Source: an uncultured Clostridia bacterium
GTDB taxonomy: Bacteria > Bacillota > Clostridia > Christensenellales > CAG-314
Reading direction: 5' to 3'
DNA: 14,507 nt
NCBI GenBank assembly: GCA_934177025.1
Contig: CAKPPA010000013.1
Coordinates: 1 to 14,507 of the forward strand
Each line of letters begins with the position of its first letter. The first letter of the stretch is position 1. This document shows positions 13,330 to 14,507 of the stretch, piece after piece. The notes under the pieces were generated by a model that searched no databases, had not been told where the DNA came from, and saw only the letters and a program-made list of their open reading frames with translations. The position numbers and the translations under genes were made by a program.

Positions 13330-14507
13330 TTAGGAATTTTTGCCGCGTGCTTCCGCTTTCAAACGCAGTTCCTTGTTCAGGATTTTTTTCCGTAAACGAA
13401 TGTTTTTCGGCGTTACTTCCAACAATTCGTCGTCCGCAATAAATTCCAAACATTGTTCCAAACTCATCGACACCGGCGTAATCAGCTTCAATGCTTCTTC
13501 CGAGCCGCTGGCACGGTTGTTCGTTAGGTTTTTCTTTTTGCAAACGTTCACCACAAGGTCGCCTTCGCGGGAGTTTTCGCCTACTACCATGCCTTCGTAC
13601 ACCGGCACGCCCGCGCCGATAAACAAGCGCGACCGCTCCTGTGCGTTAAACAAGCCGTAAGCGGTGGTAACGCCGTCCTCAAACACAACGACGGAGCCGC
13701 GCGCCCGTTCCTGAATTTCGCCCTTGTACGGCTCGTAGTCCAACAACACGTGGTTCATAATGCCGAGGCCTTTCGTGTCCGTCAGCATTTCCGAACGGTA
13801 GCCGATAATGGAGCGGGACGGAATTTTAAATTCCAAGCGGGAATTTCCGCGGTCGTCCGAACTTAAATTAATCAGTTCGCCTTTACGTAGGCCCATTTTG
13901 TTCATAATCGTGCCCACGTACGTGTCCGGCACGTCCACAACCAATTGTTCAAACGGTTCGCACACCACGCCGTCGATTTCCTTCAAAATCACTTTCGGGC
14001 GCGAAACCTGAAATTCGTAACCTTCCCGCCGCATGGTTTCAATGAGGATCGACAAATGCAATTCGCCCCTGCCGAACACTTCGAAGCAGTCTGCCGAATC
14101 CGTTTCCTTCACGCGCATGCTAACGTTGGTTTCAATTTCCTTAAACAACCGTGCTCTTAGGTGCCGACTGGTCACAAACTTGCCTTCTTTGCCGGCAAAC
14201 GGGCTGTTGTTTACCATAAACAGCATGGAAAGGGTAGGTTCGTCAATATGCACAAACGGCAGCGGTTCCACGCATTCCGAGGCGCACACGGTTTCGCCGA
14301 TGTTAATGTTTTCAATTCCGCTAATGGCAACGATGTCGCCGACGGAGCCGCTTTCCACTTCCACACGCTTCAATCCCTCGAATTGATACAATTTGGTCAC
14401 GCGCGTGTTGGTTTGCGTGCCGTCCCTATGGCAAACGGTGATGTTTTGCCCGACGAAAATTTTCCCGCGCGAAATTTTTCCGACGCCGATGCGGCCGACG
14501 TATTCGT
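13330..14507 (-). CDS. typA: Translational GTPase TypA/BipA, C-terminal part (5' end outside window)
   Basis: The minus-strand frame is open to the window edge, giving about 391 of the usual 600-615 residues. It starts in domain II with YVGRIGVGKISRGKIFVGQN. Next come domain III (FGRGELHLSILIETMRREGYEF), the EF-G-like domain V (EPFEQLVVDVPDTYVGTIMN) with RSIIGYRSEMLTDTKG, and the BipA-specific C-terminal domain ending SLEQCLEFIADDELLEVTPK and IRLRKK. TypA is a ribosome-binding GTPase needed for ribosome assembly and stress or cold growth in many bacteria. The GTPase domain is outside the window. A GTG at 14400 is internal, since conserved residues precede it. Confidence 0.97.
   Translation of the reverse strand, partial: EYVGRIGVGKISRGKIFVGQNITVCHRDGTQTNTRVTKLYQFEGLKRVEVESGSVGDIVAISGIENINIGETVCASECVEPLPFVHIDEPTLSMLFMVNNSPFAGKEGKFVTSRHLRARLFKEIETNVSMRVKETDSADCFEVFGRGELHLSILIETMRREGYEFQVSRPKVILKEIDGVVCEPFEQLVVDVPDTYVGTIMNKMGLRKGELINLSSDDRGNSRLEFKIPSRSIIGYRSEMLTDTKGLGIMNHVLLDYEPYKGEIQERARGSVVVFEDGVTTAYGLFNAQERSRLFIGAGVPVYEGMVVGENSREGDLVVNVCKKKNLTNNRASGSEEALKLITPVSMSLEQCLEFIADDELLEVTPKNIRLRKKILNKELRLKAEARGKNS

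Overview
The window looks like chromosomal DNA of a low-to-moderate GC Gram-positive bacterium, most likely Bacillota of the Clostridia type. The reasons are strong purine-rich Shine-Dalgarno sites, TTGNNN-17-TATANT promoters, many intrinsic terminators, a type III glutamine synthetase, an M29 aminopeptidase and a large lipoprotein with an LAAC lipobox. A gut clostridial lineage is plausible, but that is inference.

Layout. (1) 1-1957: the 3' end of the str operon, with the C-terminal third of EF-G (fusA, cut by the window edge) followed by EF-Tu (tuf) and a strong terminator. (2) 1984-5783: two convergent minus-strand genes, glutamine synthetase III (glnN) and an M29 metallo-aminopeptidase (ampS-like), each with its own terminator and separated by about 490 bp of non-coding DNA. 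(3) 5853-9691: a divergently transcribed lipoprotein gene with its own promoter, a Big_3-like domain, about ten FN3-like repeats and a beta-helix-like C-terminus. It is interrupted by one in-frame TAG at 7626. A duplicated 38-bp segment lies over its stop codon, followed by a terminator. (4) 9692-10583: a low-complexity tract, a tRNA-Ser(GCU) gene with promoter and terminator on the minus strand, then a gene-free stretch with a decayed tRNA-like sequence, an orphan plus-strand promoter that would transcribe its antisense, and imperfect repeats. (5) 10506-13206: an aspartate-aminotransferase-like gene, a tandemly duplicated gene of unknown function whose first copy is frameshifted at an A7 run, and a small P-loop protein. 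(6) 13214-14507: a terminator and the C-terminal two thirds of the translational GTPase TypA/BipA on the minus strand, cut by the window edge.

Functionally the window mixes translation (EF-G, EF-Tu, TypA, tRNA-Ser) with nitrogen and amino-acid metabolism (GSIII, aminopeptidase, aspartate aminotransferase). The accessory parts are the surface lipoprotein and the duplicated orphan gene. Both carry one lesion that would restore a long frame if bypassed. All nine normal gene ends in the window are TAA, so the TAG inside the lipoprotein stands out. No mobile element, CRISPR array or defence system was seen.
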